A DNA stretch of 64,000 nt. Origin: Chrysemys picta bellii (Eukaryota; Chordata; Testudines; Emydidae). This document shows, one piece after another, positions 24,886-35,359 of the stretch. The notes under the pieces are model-generated. The model searched no databases and was not told the DNA's origin. It was given only the letters and a program-made list of their open reading frames with translations. The first letter of the stretch is position 1. Every line of letters starts with the position of its first letter. Where the stretch lies: the NCBI RefSeq assembly GCF_011386835.1, contig NC_088792.1, positions 110,828,421 to 110,892,420 on the forward strand, written 5' to 3'. The translations under genes and the position numbers were made by a program.

Positions 24886-26940
24886 TCACTTTTAATGTAC
24901 ATGGGTAATGTCATTACAAAGTGCTCCAAAAATGGCAATCCTATAAACAGCAGGATTCAGAAAATAGAACTTGCAGGTATCTGCAAATTAGTTGTGGGAT
25001 AATCACAAATCCCAGTGGTGTGCTGTGACATTTTTAGTCAGGCATGCAACATTACAGTTGCATGCAAAATGGCATCCTCTACACGTGTTCAAGGGCCAGA
25101 TGGAATTATAGGTACAGCAAAGTCTTCAGGCATGCAATGCATGCATTGCATACACTCATGGCACACCATTGACAAAACTACATTTGGGTGAACTTTGCCT
25201 ATCTCCAATCTGTGACTGACTCTCCAATTCATGTAGGTCTGACGTTCCCATAAATTAGAAGTAAAAACTAATTCAATCTAAAGACTATTTATAGAGAGAG
25301 TGGGATTTTCAGAAGTGCTCAGTATATCATCTAACTTTGTTCTCATTGGCGTAAATGATAAAACTCCCTTTGAACTGAAAATTCCAAACATATATCCTAG
25401 TCTTCCTGGATTACTGTTTGTGATATCAAGGAAGAGTAGCCACATAGTGCAGAAATTGTCCTGACAATATGCAATTGAATGTATTTCTCCATTTTGGCTT
25501 GGTCTATATAATATCTTATACAGTGATCTAATTCTGTTAAAAATCAAAAGATTAGATCCTGTGCTGATTTGACACTCTATGGTTTATGGCAATGGGCTTG
25601 TACAGGCTCTAAATCAGCTCAGATTTCTGCTGACATTGTTTTATTTTACAGTACCTAAAGTCCACATTAAGAGCCAAATTGTGCCCTGACTTACTGGATG
25701 GTAGAAAAAGAGAAAGAAAATATCTATCCCTAAACTGTTCTGAAAGATTTAAAAATTCCATAATGCTTTAGGTTCATTAACCAAAACTTATTCGGCATAT
25801 TACAGTAGCTGGTCTCACTAACTATCATGGTACTAACAAGAACCATATCTGCATAAAAATGAACAATTCCAGGAAAGCTTTTTTCTAGTGCATGAGATAT
25901 CAAAAGGTTTATTTTCAATGTCAAATGACAATCATAGCTCTCTCCACTTAGAGTTATCCAGCAAACACTCACATACATGCTTAACTTTATGCACATGAAT
26001 AAGCCCATATTGAAGTAAATGGGACTGTTCACATGCATGAAGTTAAGCATGTGTGAGAGCATTTGCAGCATTGGAGCTTTAGGGACATCTATCACACGTC
26101 TATGGCTTTCCATGGGTGAAATGCAGTGCAAACATTACATTCATGTGTAAATATGCATACACAAATCTGTGTATCTAATTTGCAAACACAAATGCCAGAT
26201 CAGGACATACAGTGGGAATCACTGCCCATGCAATTGACCAGTTACACGTCTAACTGGCCAATTGCAAATGCAATTACAGAAAAATACACAAGAAAATTAT
26301 GTGTTTAAAATGTTTATAAATGCATTTATGCATGCATTTGAGAGTGCAATTTTAAAATGCCAATTCTTAATTTCATTCTTACAGCATAATAGATAAGCGA
26401 CAGAATAGAGTAAGATATTTCATTTAGGGTTAGTGCAAAGGAGCAACTGGGAATGTTATTTGCTCATTTCTAACAGTAATTCACTACACATGGGGGAATA
26501 AGAATTATTATTAATTTGGCAGTTGAAGAACATGCAGCATACTTTCAGCTCCCAACAGTATCTTGTTCATTGTTCAGCAGCTGGAGACATAAAGGTGGAA
26601 GATTTTTGAATCACAATATGTAGCATCTCTTTGGTTAAAACTCTATTTACTGGAGAAGACTTTTTCAGGCCAAAATTATAGTCAAAGTGTATATTGCTCA
26701 CTATGACTTGTTCTATTGTCTGTATGATGACAAAGAAGAGAATACCCATGGCCATACCCAATTACACCATTGGTAAAGTATGCCAAGAGGCAGGTGTGTG
26801 CTCTGCAGTCACAAATGTTGAACACTGTATTGGCAAAAAGTTGTAAATTAGTTTTCTTGTATGCAAAGGCTATCTGGTGAAGTAGGCTAAGAACAGGACT
26901 AGAACTAACAGATCTTGAATTGTTTCTGTCAATGAATAGC
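24886..26940. other. Non-coding stretch, no gene seen
   Basis: Unique AT-rich sequence. The 133-codon minus-strand frame at 25730-26131 has no domain or biased composition and is judged chance. Alternating 'atgcatgcatt' words occur near 25135 and 26320. No repeats were confidently placed. Confidence 0.45.
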
Positions 26941-26949
26941 TATAATAAT

Positions 26950-27345
26950 ACCATGTACTTATATAACAGTTTTCAAACATTATTCAGTTAGGCACAGGTG
27001 GGTGTTATCTCCATTTTACATATCAGAGAACTGAAGATGTGAGAAGTTCAAGGTACATAGCAGGTCATTATCAGCAGAGTGATTAAAACCCAGATCTTCT
27101 GCTTTCCATGTGGATGCTTAATCCACTATCCTACAATATCTGTAACTGTTTAATAATCTGCAAAATGTGGTTAATCATATTTACATATCAGCAGTTGTGG
27201 ACACTTTCAAACCTTTAGATTTCATTTACTTAATTTAACAGATGATTAAACTGAGAAGCATAAGCTAGGTGTCATCTCCAAGGTCTCAAGAAGTCAGCAT
27301 CAGAACTGGGGTACTTTTGCACGCTATCACTTTTGTACTTCCCCG
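26950..27345 (-). repeat. Two MIR-like SINE fragments, antisense
   Basis: The first copy (about 26950-27150) has 'tgttatctccattttacata', 'agagaactgaagatgtgaga' and 'cttaatccactatcctac'. A shorter second piece (27220-27345) has 'acagatgattaaactgagaa' and 'ccaaggtctcaagaag'. Both are old. Confidence 0.55.
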
Positions 27346-27359
27346 ACTAGTCATTTAGA

Positions 27360-27575
27360 GGCAGCTTTGCAAAAGTATTTAGGAGCCTAAAAAAAGCAGA
27401 TAGACAGATAATGAGATTTTCAAAAAGATCCTAAACAGGTTAGGCACCTAACTCCTATTGAAATCAATGCGAGTAATGAACCCAACTTATTTAGGCACTT
27501 CTCAAAATCCCACTAGATGCCTAATCTGCATCACTAGTTACCTGAATACCTTTGAAGATCTGGCCCTTATTTACT
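27360..27575. repeat. Short palindromic repeat, type D
   Basis: Repeated, partly inverted 'ttaggcacctaactcc' and 'aaatcaatgcgagtaatg' words lead to an end reading 'cctttgaagatctggccc'. A degraded relative lies at 29035-29212 ('ttaggagcctcagactcatg'). Confidence 0.5.
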
Positions 27576-28029
27576 TTCTTTGAGCCTCAGTTCCAGAGCT
27601 GCCAACACAATTGTATTTGCATGCACAAATGAGGTAGCTAGTCTTATCTCATTTGCAGGTACCACTGCAGTTACATGGGCAACACAAAGATTTTTGAGCA
27701 GCCAAAAACCGAGCGATTCAAAAAGTCTAACATTTATTATATCCTCAGCTTTTGAAAGCCGGGTTATGAATACCTGGTCATAAGAGCACAAAAGCCCTTC
27801 ATATAAACTATATTATTCCTTTGCCACATAATGAGCTTGCTAGACTATACAGTGCATCCATAATAACATTAAACATTATAAATCAAATCCTAAGAAGTCA
27901 TGAAGATCTATGAACATTTGAAATTCCCATTAGATTCCGTGGGAGTTTCAGGTGCTAAGCACCTGTCAAGATTTGGCCAGGTGCAGGGGAGAGCTTGGGG
28001 ACTACTCGCTGAGCAGCCAATATTATCTC

Positions 28030-28560
28030 ATGACAAAATTATTTTCCTACATTTGTTCAGAATTCAGAAATTTACGATACCCAGTTTTAAATGGTATCTT
28101 CAGAGCTTGGTGATGTGCATTGACCTTGTCACAGTTTGGCATGCAAGAACAGAAGAATTAGATCTAATGTGACAAGACTCCATTACTTTTCTACTCCGAG
28201 CACTTGACAAGCAGCTGCAAGAAGAGCTGTGGAACCATTTTCATCCAAATCCAAATGCCAGTAAAGGAACGATACTACTATTTAAACAGAACTTAAATAT
28301 TTCAAATTCACAGAGCAGCTTCATAAAAATGAATCATGACTATTACCACCCCTAAGGGAGCTTAATAAGCTTTGATTGCTTTTTTTCCTGGGGTGAAGAA
28401 GAAAAGATCAAAATAGAGATTTCTCTCCATCAGACACACAGAAAAATTGTTCTTTGACCCTTAATAACGATTCTGACAGCTATTTAATGTCAGTGACTGG
28501 GAGATGTGCACTGGGAGTTTATCTAAAATGTTTGACAAGAGCTCTTTGTTTGTGTTGGAT
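28030..28560. other. Candidate conserved non-coding element (inference only)
   Basis: Repeat-free, no simple sequence, balanced composition, with homeodomain-like words ('gcttaataagctttgattgc' near 28360, 'agctatttaatgtcagtg' near 28478). Nothing here codes for protein. This is a guess from texture, listed because it stands out from the repeat-rich flanks. Confidence 0.2.
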
Positions 28561-29034
28561 TTTGGGGGGAGGGGGGTCAAAGGGTTATGAGAAGAGGGCA
28601 GGTACACAAAATTAAAATTTTGCACTTGATATTATGTTATAAAATGGGCAGGACTGGGGAAGTTGCATTAATTGGCCTACAGGGAATGTGACTGGAGATG
28701 TTAACAAACCATAACTACCAGCTTAGAAAGGGAGGAAGCAGGCTTCAGAGCTGGGATGGCCTGACAAAGGGATCTTATGTCAGAGGCAGAGAAGACGTAG
28801 GCTATCCAGCAACCCTGAACATGCAACACTGTTTTCTTAGTGTTCATTTATCTATAAATCAAACCCCAGGAAAGGAAGTGAGTTTGACTTTGTGCAGGAT
28901 GCCTTAGATCAGGGGAAAAGCCACCTGCTCACAAGGAGATTGGCTGTGTTGGTGGTTAAGACACAAGAGCAGGAGTGAAAAAGTGGAGGGTTCTGCTCCT
29001 GGCACTGCTACATACTCACTGTACAGCTTTAACA

Positions 29035-29212
29035 AGTTGCTTCAGGTAAAATTTGCAAAAGCACTGAAATGACTTAGGTACTCAAGTCCCACTTTCAAAA
29101 GCTATATATGCACTTAGGAGCCTCAGACTCATGGAAAGTCAACGGACTGAGGCTCTTAACTGCATAACTCACTTTTCAAAATGGGTCTTAGACACCCAAG
29201 CAACTTGGGGCT
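29035..29212. repeat. Degraded short palindromic repeat, type D
   Basis: Contains 'acttaggtactcaagtccca', 'cttaggagcctcagactcat' and 'ttttcaaaatgggtcttaga', the same vocabulary as 27360-27575. Confidence 0.4.
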
Positions 29213-30205
29213 TGTCTATTCAGCAATTTAGTGTGAGGAAAGCTGGCATGTAAGTCTATATCACTGTAGCCTGGTGAACATTAAGTCTCCATGTGGACCC
29301 TGATGCCACACTGTTGGAAGTATGTTGATATCATTGAGTATGCAGGATACCATCAGACATTAAATTAGATACCATCAGACATAAATACCTTTATTAAATC
29401 CAAATGCCAAATTATATTTATATAGTTGCTCTAAACATGTCTGAAAGCTTAATCAATAAGCAATTACTACACCCACAATAACATTCATAAATATTTGATC
29501 AGAATACTCACAAAAGACTCAATTCCAGGTATAACCCTCTCATCCTGGCTTGCTCCAGCATGGCCATATAGGGTCTGAAAAGACCTCTAGCAAGCCTGTT
29601 TCTTTTATACTGCGCAACACACAAGTGAAGTCATATTAACTGTTACTGTTTTACCGGTTTAGATTGACCCTTCGTACATATGCCATCATTGTAAGATAAC
29701 ACTGATATGTGAAAGGTTATCATCAGTTTATCACAACTTTGCTTTGTCTGCTAGAACCAGTTTGTTACCATCTCTTATAAAACTGTCTCTTTCCTAGAAG
29801 CCATCTTTTTATCTCATTAGCCATGTTCCAAGCTTAGCAGCATCCCAAAGCTTATCTTGCTAGATGATGCCACATTTCCTCTAGCTTTTGAACCTATTAT
29901 TTTCGAGGCCTTACCACATTTGCTAACTACCTACATTTTACATAAGCTGCAAAGCTTGCATACTGTCTTAATCATGCTAAACGTTAACCCTCTATATAGC
30001 TATTTAATCCTAAACATGCATATAAAGTGCCATAGAGTGCTTTGATCTTCTGCGGCTTCAAGCAAGAGTAGGTCAAAGCGCCCCATTGAACTTTTAGTGT
30101 GCAGCAGCAGGGTCCACTTGGCCAGTTAGTGCCCACCAGGCTAGAGCACTGTAGTTTACACCCCAGATTGCTGCACACTAAATTGCTGTATAGACATGCC
30201 CACAG
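29213..30205. mobile_element. MITE split by a ~0.7-kb insertion
   Basis: The left terminus 'gggcttgtctattcagcaat' with 'ttagtgtg' is answered by 'cacactaaattgctgtatag' with 'acatgccc' at about 30173-30200, and inner blocks also pair ('tggaccctgatgccacactg' against 'gtgcagcagcagggtccact'). Between about 29345 and 30025 lies different, AT-rich sequence with a short tandem duplication ('ataccatcagaca' twice at about 29350 and 29371). This looks like a later insertion of unknown type. Confidence 0.6.
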
Positions 30206-30329
30206 GCACTCTTGAAAATGTTATCCTGAATCCTTCTGTCTCTCAATTTCCACAAATGTAAAATGGGGCTAACCAACATTACCCTCTCTCAGAGTCATGT
30301 TGTCAAGCTATAGTCATTAATGGAAGCTT

Positions 30330-30500
30330 GTATGGAACTGCAAAGTCAAAACAAAACACTTGACCTTATCAAAATTAAATATTTTGTAATATTTCATTTT
30401 TCATCACATTCTGAGATTTGGACTTTCGTCCCTGATTCAGAGTGAAACAAAATTTTGTCATTTACCATGGTACAGAAATTTCATTTTTCAGCCAATTTTA
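30330..30500. repeat. A/T-rich interspersed repeat
   Basis: 'aatatttcatttttcatcac', 'gagtgaaacaaaattttgtc' and 'gaaatttcatttttcagcc' match the word set of the other A/T-rich copies. Confidence 0.45.
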
Positions 30501-30989
30501 CCTTTAACTCTCTGTTTACAATGCTAAAGTGAGAAATGTTCCCAGTTAAGCTTTCTAAATATAAAACTCAACTTGACAGTGGACAGGCTGCTTCTACAGT
30601 GCTGCAACATGGGGTGGGTAAGTGAGGGAGAAGTGTAGAAAGCCCTCTGAAGTTTGGATGCTTGCAATGACGAACACTTAATGCTTTGAGAAACGTCAAA
30701 GGAAAACTCTACATTTCTGCTCCAATCTGGCCACCATAGTCTGCAGTCCTTCAAAACTCCCATCCAAACAATTTAAATAAGTAAATGTCAGCAGACAAAC
30801 CATTTCAGAAGCACTGTTAAGTGTGACAATCAAGCCAGGGGGAGATGTATGTGGAGGGGAATTAGTACAGACTTTAGGGCCTACGTTTTCAAAATTGACT
30901 GGGGATTTTAGATGCCCAACCTGAGCCACCTTCAAGTGGCCTGATTTTCAGAGTGGGGATGCTCAACACTTTGGAAAATAAGGACCTTT

Positions 30990-31350
30990 CAAGGTTACAA
31001 CATGTAATTAGGCTAGGAAACTCATTGCCATGGGATGGCATTATGGGCAACATCATAGCAAGATCGAAAGACAGACTGGATGTTTATATGGATAAAAAGA
31101 ATATCTAACAAATGTTTATATGGATAAAAAGAATGCTAACAAATGAGTATTGGAAGGGAGATAAAACCTCATGTTTGAGGGCTTAAACCAGAATCCAAGT
31201 ATAAGAGATCAGGGTGAGACTGTCAAGGGGGGGAAATTACCTCATATATCCCTGTAATGCGGTTTCTTGAATCTTCTTCTGAAGCATCTGGCGTTGGACA
31301 CTGTCAGAGAAAGGATACTGGACCAGATGTACCACAGATGAGCAATAGAC
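30990..31350 (+). mobile_element. LINE 3' end (CR1/L2-type)
   Basis: The order 'aaactcattgccatgggatg', 'agactggatgtttatatgg' and 'gacactgtcagagaaaggat' with 'actggaccagatg' is the conserved ORF2 end to 3' UTR of CR1/L2-type LINEs, as at 47520-47830. A short tandem duplication of about 31 bp ('gtttatatggataaaaagaa', at about 31082 and 31113) lies inside it. Confidence 0.65.
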
Positions 31351-31437
31351 TATGTGACTCAAATTAGGCACCTAAATCTCTAGTCACTTTTGAAAATGTA
31401 GGGCATGATCGCTCAGGAAAAAAGTAAGGGTTTAGAG

Positions 31438-32342
31438 CAGAGGTAGGCAAACTACGGCCTGCGGGCCACATCCGGCCCACGGGACTCTGCTGCCCAGCTC
31501 CTGAGCTCCTGCCCCAGGAAGCTAGCCCCCAGCCTCTCCCCTGCTGTTCCCCCTCCCCTGCAGCCTCAGCTTGCCCCGCCGCCCGCACAATGCTCTGAGT
31601 GGCCGGCTGCGAGCACCTGGGGCAGCACAGCTGCAGAGCCGGGGCCTGACCCAGTGCTGTGTGCTGCACGGTGGTGACAGCGTGGCTGGCTCCCGCTGGG
31701 CGGCTCAGCTGTAGTGCCACCAGCCACCGGTGCTCCAGGCAATGTACTAAGGGAGCAGGGGGGGGGGGTTGGATAGAGGGCAGGGGAGTTCAGGGTGGTG
31801 GTCAGGAGGCGGGGGTGTGGATAGGGGTCGGGACAGTCAGAGGGCGGGGAACAGGGGGCTTGAACGGGGGCAGGGGTCCCCGGAGGACAGTCTGGAAGGA
31901 GAGGGGGGATTGGATTGGATGGCGGGGGGCAGTCAGGGGCAGGGAGAAGGGGTGGTTGGATGGGGCAGGAGTCCCGGGGGGGCAGTCAGGAATGAGAGGG
32001 GGGTTGGATAGGGTGGCAGGGGGCAGTCAGGGGACAGGGAGAAGGGATGGTTGGATGGGGCAGCGGTCCCAGGATGCCAGTCAGGAATGAGAGGGGGGTT
32101 GGATGGGGGGGCAGACAGGGGCAGGAGTTCCGGGGTCTGTCAGGGGACAGGGAACAGAGGGGTTGGATGGGGCAGGAGTCCCGGGGGGGCACTGTCAGGG
32201 GGTGAGAAGCCAGAAAGGTCGGATGGGGGCAGGACCAGGCTACGCCTGGCTGTTTGGAGAGGTACAGCCTCCCCTAACTGGCCCTCCATACAATTTTGGA
32301 AACCCGATGTGGCCCTCAGGCCAAAAAGTTTGCCTGCCCCTG
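31438..32342. mobile_element. hAT-type non-autonomous element, 905 bp, with TSD
   Basis: Starts 'cagaggtaggcaaactacgg' and ends with the inverted counterpart 'aaaagtttgcctgcccctg'. A perfect 8-bp direct repeat GTTTAGAG flanks it at 31430-31437 and 32343-32350. The second inverted block 'gcgggccacatccggcccac' pairs with 'gatgtggccctcaggcc'. The interior is GC-rich and holds a G-rich minisatellite instead of a transposase gene. The several open frames of 80-143 codons across it come from the G-rich repeats, not from genes. Confidence 0.93.
31745..32230. repeat. G-rich minisatellite within the hAT element
   Basis: Irregular tandem units of about 60-100 bp, each containing 'gggttggat', 'gggcagtcagggg' or 'cagggagaaggg' and 'ggggcaggagtcccgggg'. 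The plus strand is strongly G-biased with many runs of four or more G, so four-stranded structure is plausible. Units differ by substitutions and small indels. Confidence 0.85.
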
Positions 32343-32439
32343 GTTTAGAGAGAGTTTAGCAAAATATACAGCACTCAAAATCACTAGTTACTATTAAAAA
32401 ATTAGGCCTAACTTGTTTTTGCTGCTAAAGACTCTAGCA

Positions 32440-33383
32440 CAGAGGCTCTCAACCTTTGCAGACTACTGAACTCCTTTCAGGAGTCTGATTTGTCTTGCGT
32501 ACCCACACTTAAAAACTACTTGCTTAAATAATCGGAAATAAAAACACAAAAGTGTCACAACACACTATTACTGAAAATTGCTCATTTTTACAATAAATCA
32601 TTTGGAATATAAATATTGTACTTCCATTTCAGTATAAAGTACAGTAAAAGTTTTGTTATCCAGTACGTTGGGGGAATGGGGGCTGCCAGTTATTCAAAAA
32701 TTCCAGTTAACTAAGAGTTATACTTACCAATGGAGGGAGGGAGGGAGTTTGGGTGCGGGAGGGGGCTCAAGGCTAGGTGTTGGGGCATGGGAGGGGGTGT
32801 GGGGCATGGGCTCAGGGCAAGGGGTTGGGTGTGGGAGGGGTTTCGGGGTACCAGATCCAGGTGGTGCTCACCTCAGGCATCTCCCTGAAAGCAGTGATAT
32901 GTCCCTGTTGCTCCTAGGAAGAGGCTCGGCTAGGCAGCTCTGTGCGCTGCCCCCACCCGCAGCCGCCGCCCCTGCAGTTCCCATTGGCTGCGGTACCTGG
33001 CCAATGGGATCTGTGGAGCCAATGCTCAGGGTGGGGTGGGGGCAGTGCACGGAGCCCCCGTGGCCGATCCTCCACCTAGGAGCAGCAGAGACACGTTGCT
33101 GCTTGTGGGGAGCCGCCCAAAGTGAGCACCACCTGGATCTAGCACCCCAAAATGCCGGTTTCTAGAGCTTTTCAGTTGATAAAGTGCTGGATAACACAGC
33201 TTTTACTCTATATAGAGCAGTATAAACAAGTCATTGCATGAAATTTTAGTTTAGTACTTACTTCGCTAGTGCTTTTTATGTAGCCTGTTGTAAAACTAGG
33301 CAAATACCTAGATGAGCTGATGTATCCCTGGAAGACCTCTGCATACTCCCAATGGTACGTGTACCCCTGGTTGAGAACTACTG
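32440..33383. mobile_element. hAT-type element carrying a nested MITE
   Basis: The left terminus 'cagaggctctcaacctttgc' pairs with the right terminus 'cccctggttgagaactactg'. The flanking 8-bp repeats CTCTAGCA (32432-32439) and CTCTAGGA (33384-33391) differ at one base. Inner sequence on both sides ('ttaaaaactacttgcttaa', 'agtgctttttatgtagcctg') continues the element around the inserted MITE at 32642-33208. Without the insert it is about 375 bp. It lies only about 90 bp from the preceding hAT element but has separate ends and its own duplication. Confidence 0.85.
32642..33208. mobile_element. Tigger/mariner-like MITE with TA duplication
   Basis: The left end 'cagtaaaagttttgttatcc' and right end 'ggataacacagcttttactc' are inverted repeats flanked by TA (32640-32641 and 33209-33210), the signature of Tc1/mariner/pogo-type insertion. 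The interior is GC-rich, with 'gggagggagggagtttgggt' runs and a G-rich stretch, and has no transposase. It interrupts the hAT element at 32440-33383, so it is the younger insertion. Confidence 0.82.
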
Positions 33384-33391
33384 CTCTAGGA

Positions 33392-34588
33392 GATTTTTTT
33401 ATGCTCATTTAAAATAGTGCAGAAACTTACATATTTATTGAATACACTACTGTTTAATTTTAATGTATGTTTTATATTACTGAATTAAAAGTAAGGAACT
33501 CACTTGGCATTCACTGCTTTTAAAAAAAATTTACTCCAAACTTTTTTCTTTCATTATATTTTTAAATAATATTTGTATGGCGCTATTGTTTAAACACAAG
33601 ACACTTCAATCTGTGAGTTATGGGGTAATCATTCACACTGTATGCATATAATAGTACTTGACCTGTGGCCTTGTACCTCATAAGAAATAAGATGTGCATT
33701 ACATTGTAGCATAACTCTCGCCTTGTCATATCTATGGAGGATTGTGAGAGACTGAATTTAAATGCATTCTCTTGCCCAATACCATAATGACAGGTGAAAT
33801 ATAACTGGATGAAAATACGTAATGAGAACATTGATCTGGCTTTGTCTCATGTGTTGGTGGGCTAGTGACATTTTGCATTGCAGATGGTGTAGGGGAAAAG
33901 AGAGAAATGAGAAGGGTTAGGTGGAGTTAGGAAAGAAATTGGAATGTCAAACACAGTTCTCAAGTGAACAGTAATTTATTAGTGAAAACACAAAAATGCA
34001 GGTGTTAAAAATAACCACCACTTAAAATGCACACAGTACAATTCTCTTGCTGAATGTGTATTACAAACAAGACCCGAAAAATACCACCTGAAAACTAGAA
34101 CCTCTTCTCCCTTTACATCATCTAAGCATCATTATTAATCAAATGTCTTTTCATAAACATAACTAACAGGAACGAGTCTGGGTGGAAAGTGGATGGAGCC
34201 CTCGCTTTACCTCCTCCTCCTGGCCCAGAGAATGGTCATCCTATTATGTGTTTCCCATTTTGACAGAAAAGCAAGGTGATAGTCACATCCTGCAGTTTAG
34301 TACGATCTATGTCAGTATGCCGACAGTGAGGGGACAAAAATATAAAAAAACACCTGGAGACGATAGAATGAATCAGTATGTACATTGTGACATAGTTTGC
34401 CAAGACTGCTACTTACAAGTGACTGGATTGGTAATAGTCTTTTAGCTCTATTTTATAGTTCTTATACCGTACTTATGGGCATGATATAAGAACCTAAATA
34501 GGTTGAATTTTTATGTGATGGCTGTCCACTGACATATTTTAATTAAACTGACAGGCCATGTCTACACTGGTGTCAGTGTGTAGAGTAA
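33392..34588. other. Non-coding stretch, no gene seen
   Basis: AT-rich and apparently unique up to about 34540. Then a piece of 'aggccatgtctacactggtg' terminal-type sequence lies just before the next MITE, suggesting that MITE landed in an older DNA-transposon derivative whose other half follows at 35360-35680. Confidence 0.4.
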
Positions 34589-35357
34589 GGTCTTGGCTAC
34601 ACTTGCAAGTTAAAGCACATTAAATCAGCCCTGGGCGCCCTAACTCCTGAGGTGTCCACACTGGCAAGGCACTTAGAGCACCTGGACTCTGCAGCTGGAG
34701 CGCCCCTGGTAATCCACCTCCACAAGAAGCATAAAGCTTGCTGTGCCCTGGCTGAAATGCCCGGGTGTCAGTGTGGACAATGTGTTGCATTACCACGCCA
34801 TCAATGGCCTCCAGAAACGTCCCATAATCCCTTGAAGTCAAGTGGCCACTCTTGTCATTGTTTTTAACTCTGCTGCAGGCATGGGGATATTCCCTTTCAA
34901 AGTTCCGTTTCTGATAGCCGGCATGCTTATCTGTTCCGGGACAAAGCAAACCATTACTGTGGAATGCTGCTGCTGCCGAAGCAGGCGTTTGTGTGTGTGT
35001 GTGTGTGTGTGTAAGAGGGCTGATGTTGAGGTTTCCCCTTGCTGCTGTCTGAACTTACAAGACAGCATGCTGACACACTCTCTGCCTCCCAAAACAACTG
35101 TCTCTCCCCCCACATACACACAACACACTCCCTGTCACACTCCATGCCCCCATTTGAAAAGCATGCTGCAGCTACTTGCACTCTGGGATAGCTACCACAA
35201 TGCACTGCTCTCTGTGGCATTGCAAGACCTGCTCATGTGGCCACACCACTGCGCTTGCAGCTGACAGTGTAAATACACGGCAGCGCTTTCCCTGCTGCGG
35301 TCTCCGAGGGCTGGTTTAACTCCCAGCGCTCTACTTCTGCAAGTGTAGCCATGGTCT
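34589..35357. mobile_element. Non-autonomous DNA transposon, ~770 bp
   Basis: The inverted ends 'tcttggctacacttgcaag' (34591-34609) and 'ctgcaagtgtagccatggtc' (35337-35356) define the unit. The interior is more GC-rich than the flanks and includes a (TG)n run at 34990-35012. Open frames on both strands (up to 140 codons) have no recognised domain. The target duplication is not clear, so assignment to hAT is tentative. Confidence 0.7.
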
Positions 35358-35359
35358 AA

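Noticed and set aside
31659..32359. Gly/Arg-rich open frames of 80-143 codons
   Set aside because: Produced by the G-rich minisatellite inside the hAT element; open in several frames at once.
34990..35012. Promoter-like or Z-DNA element at the TG run
   Set aside because: A plain (TG)n microsatellite inside a MITE; nothing else supports regulation.
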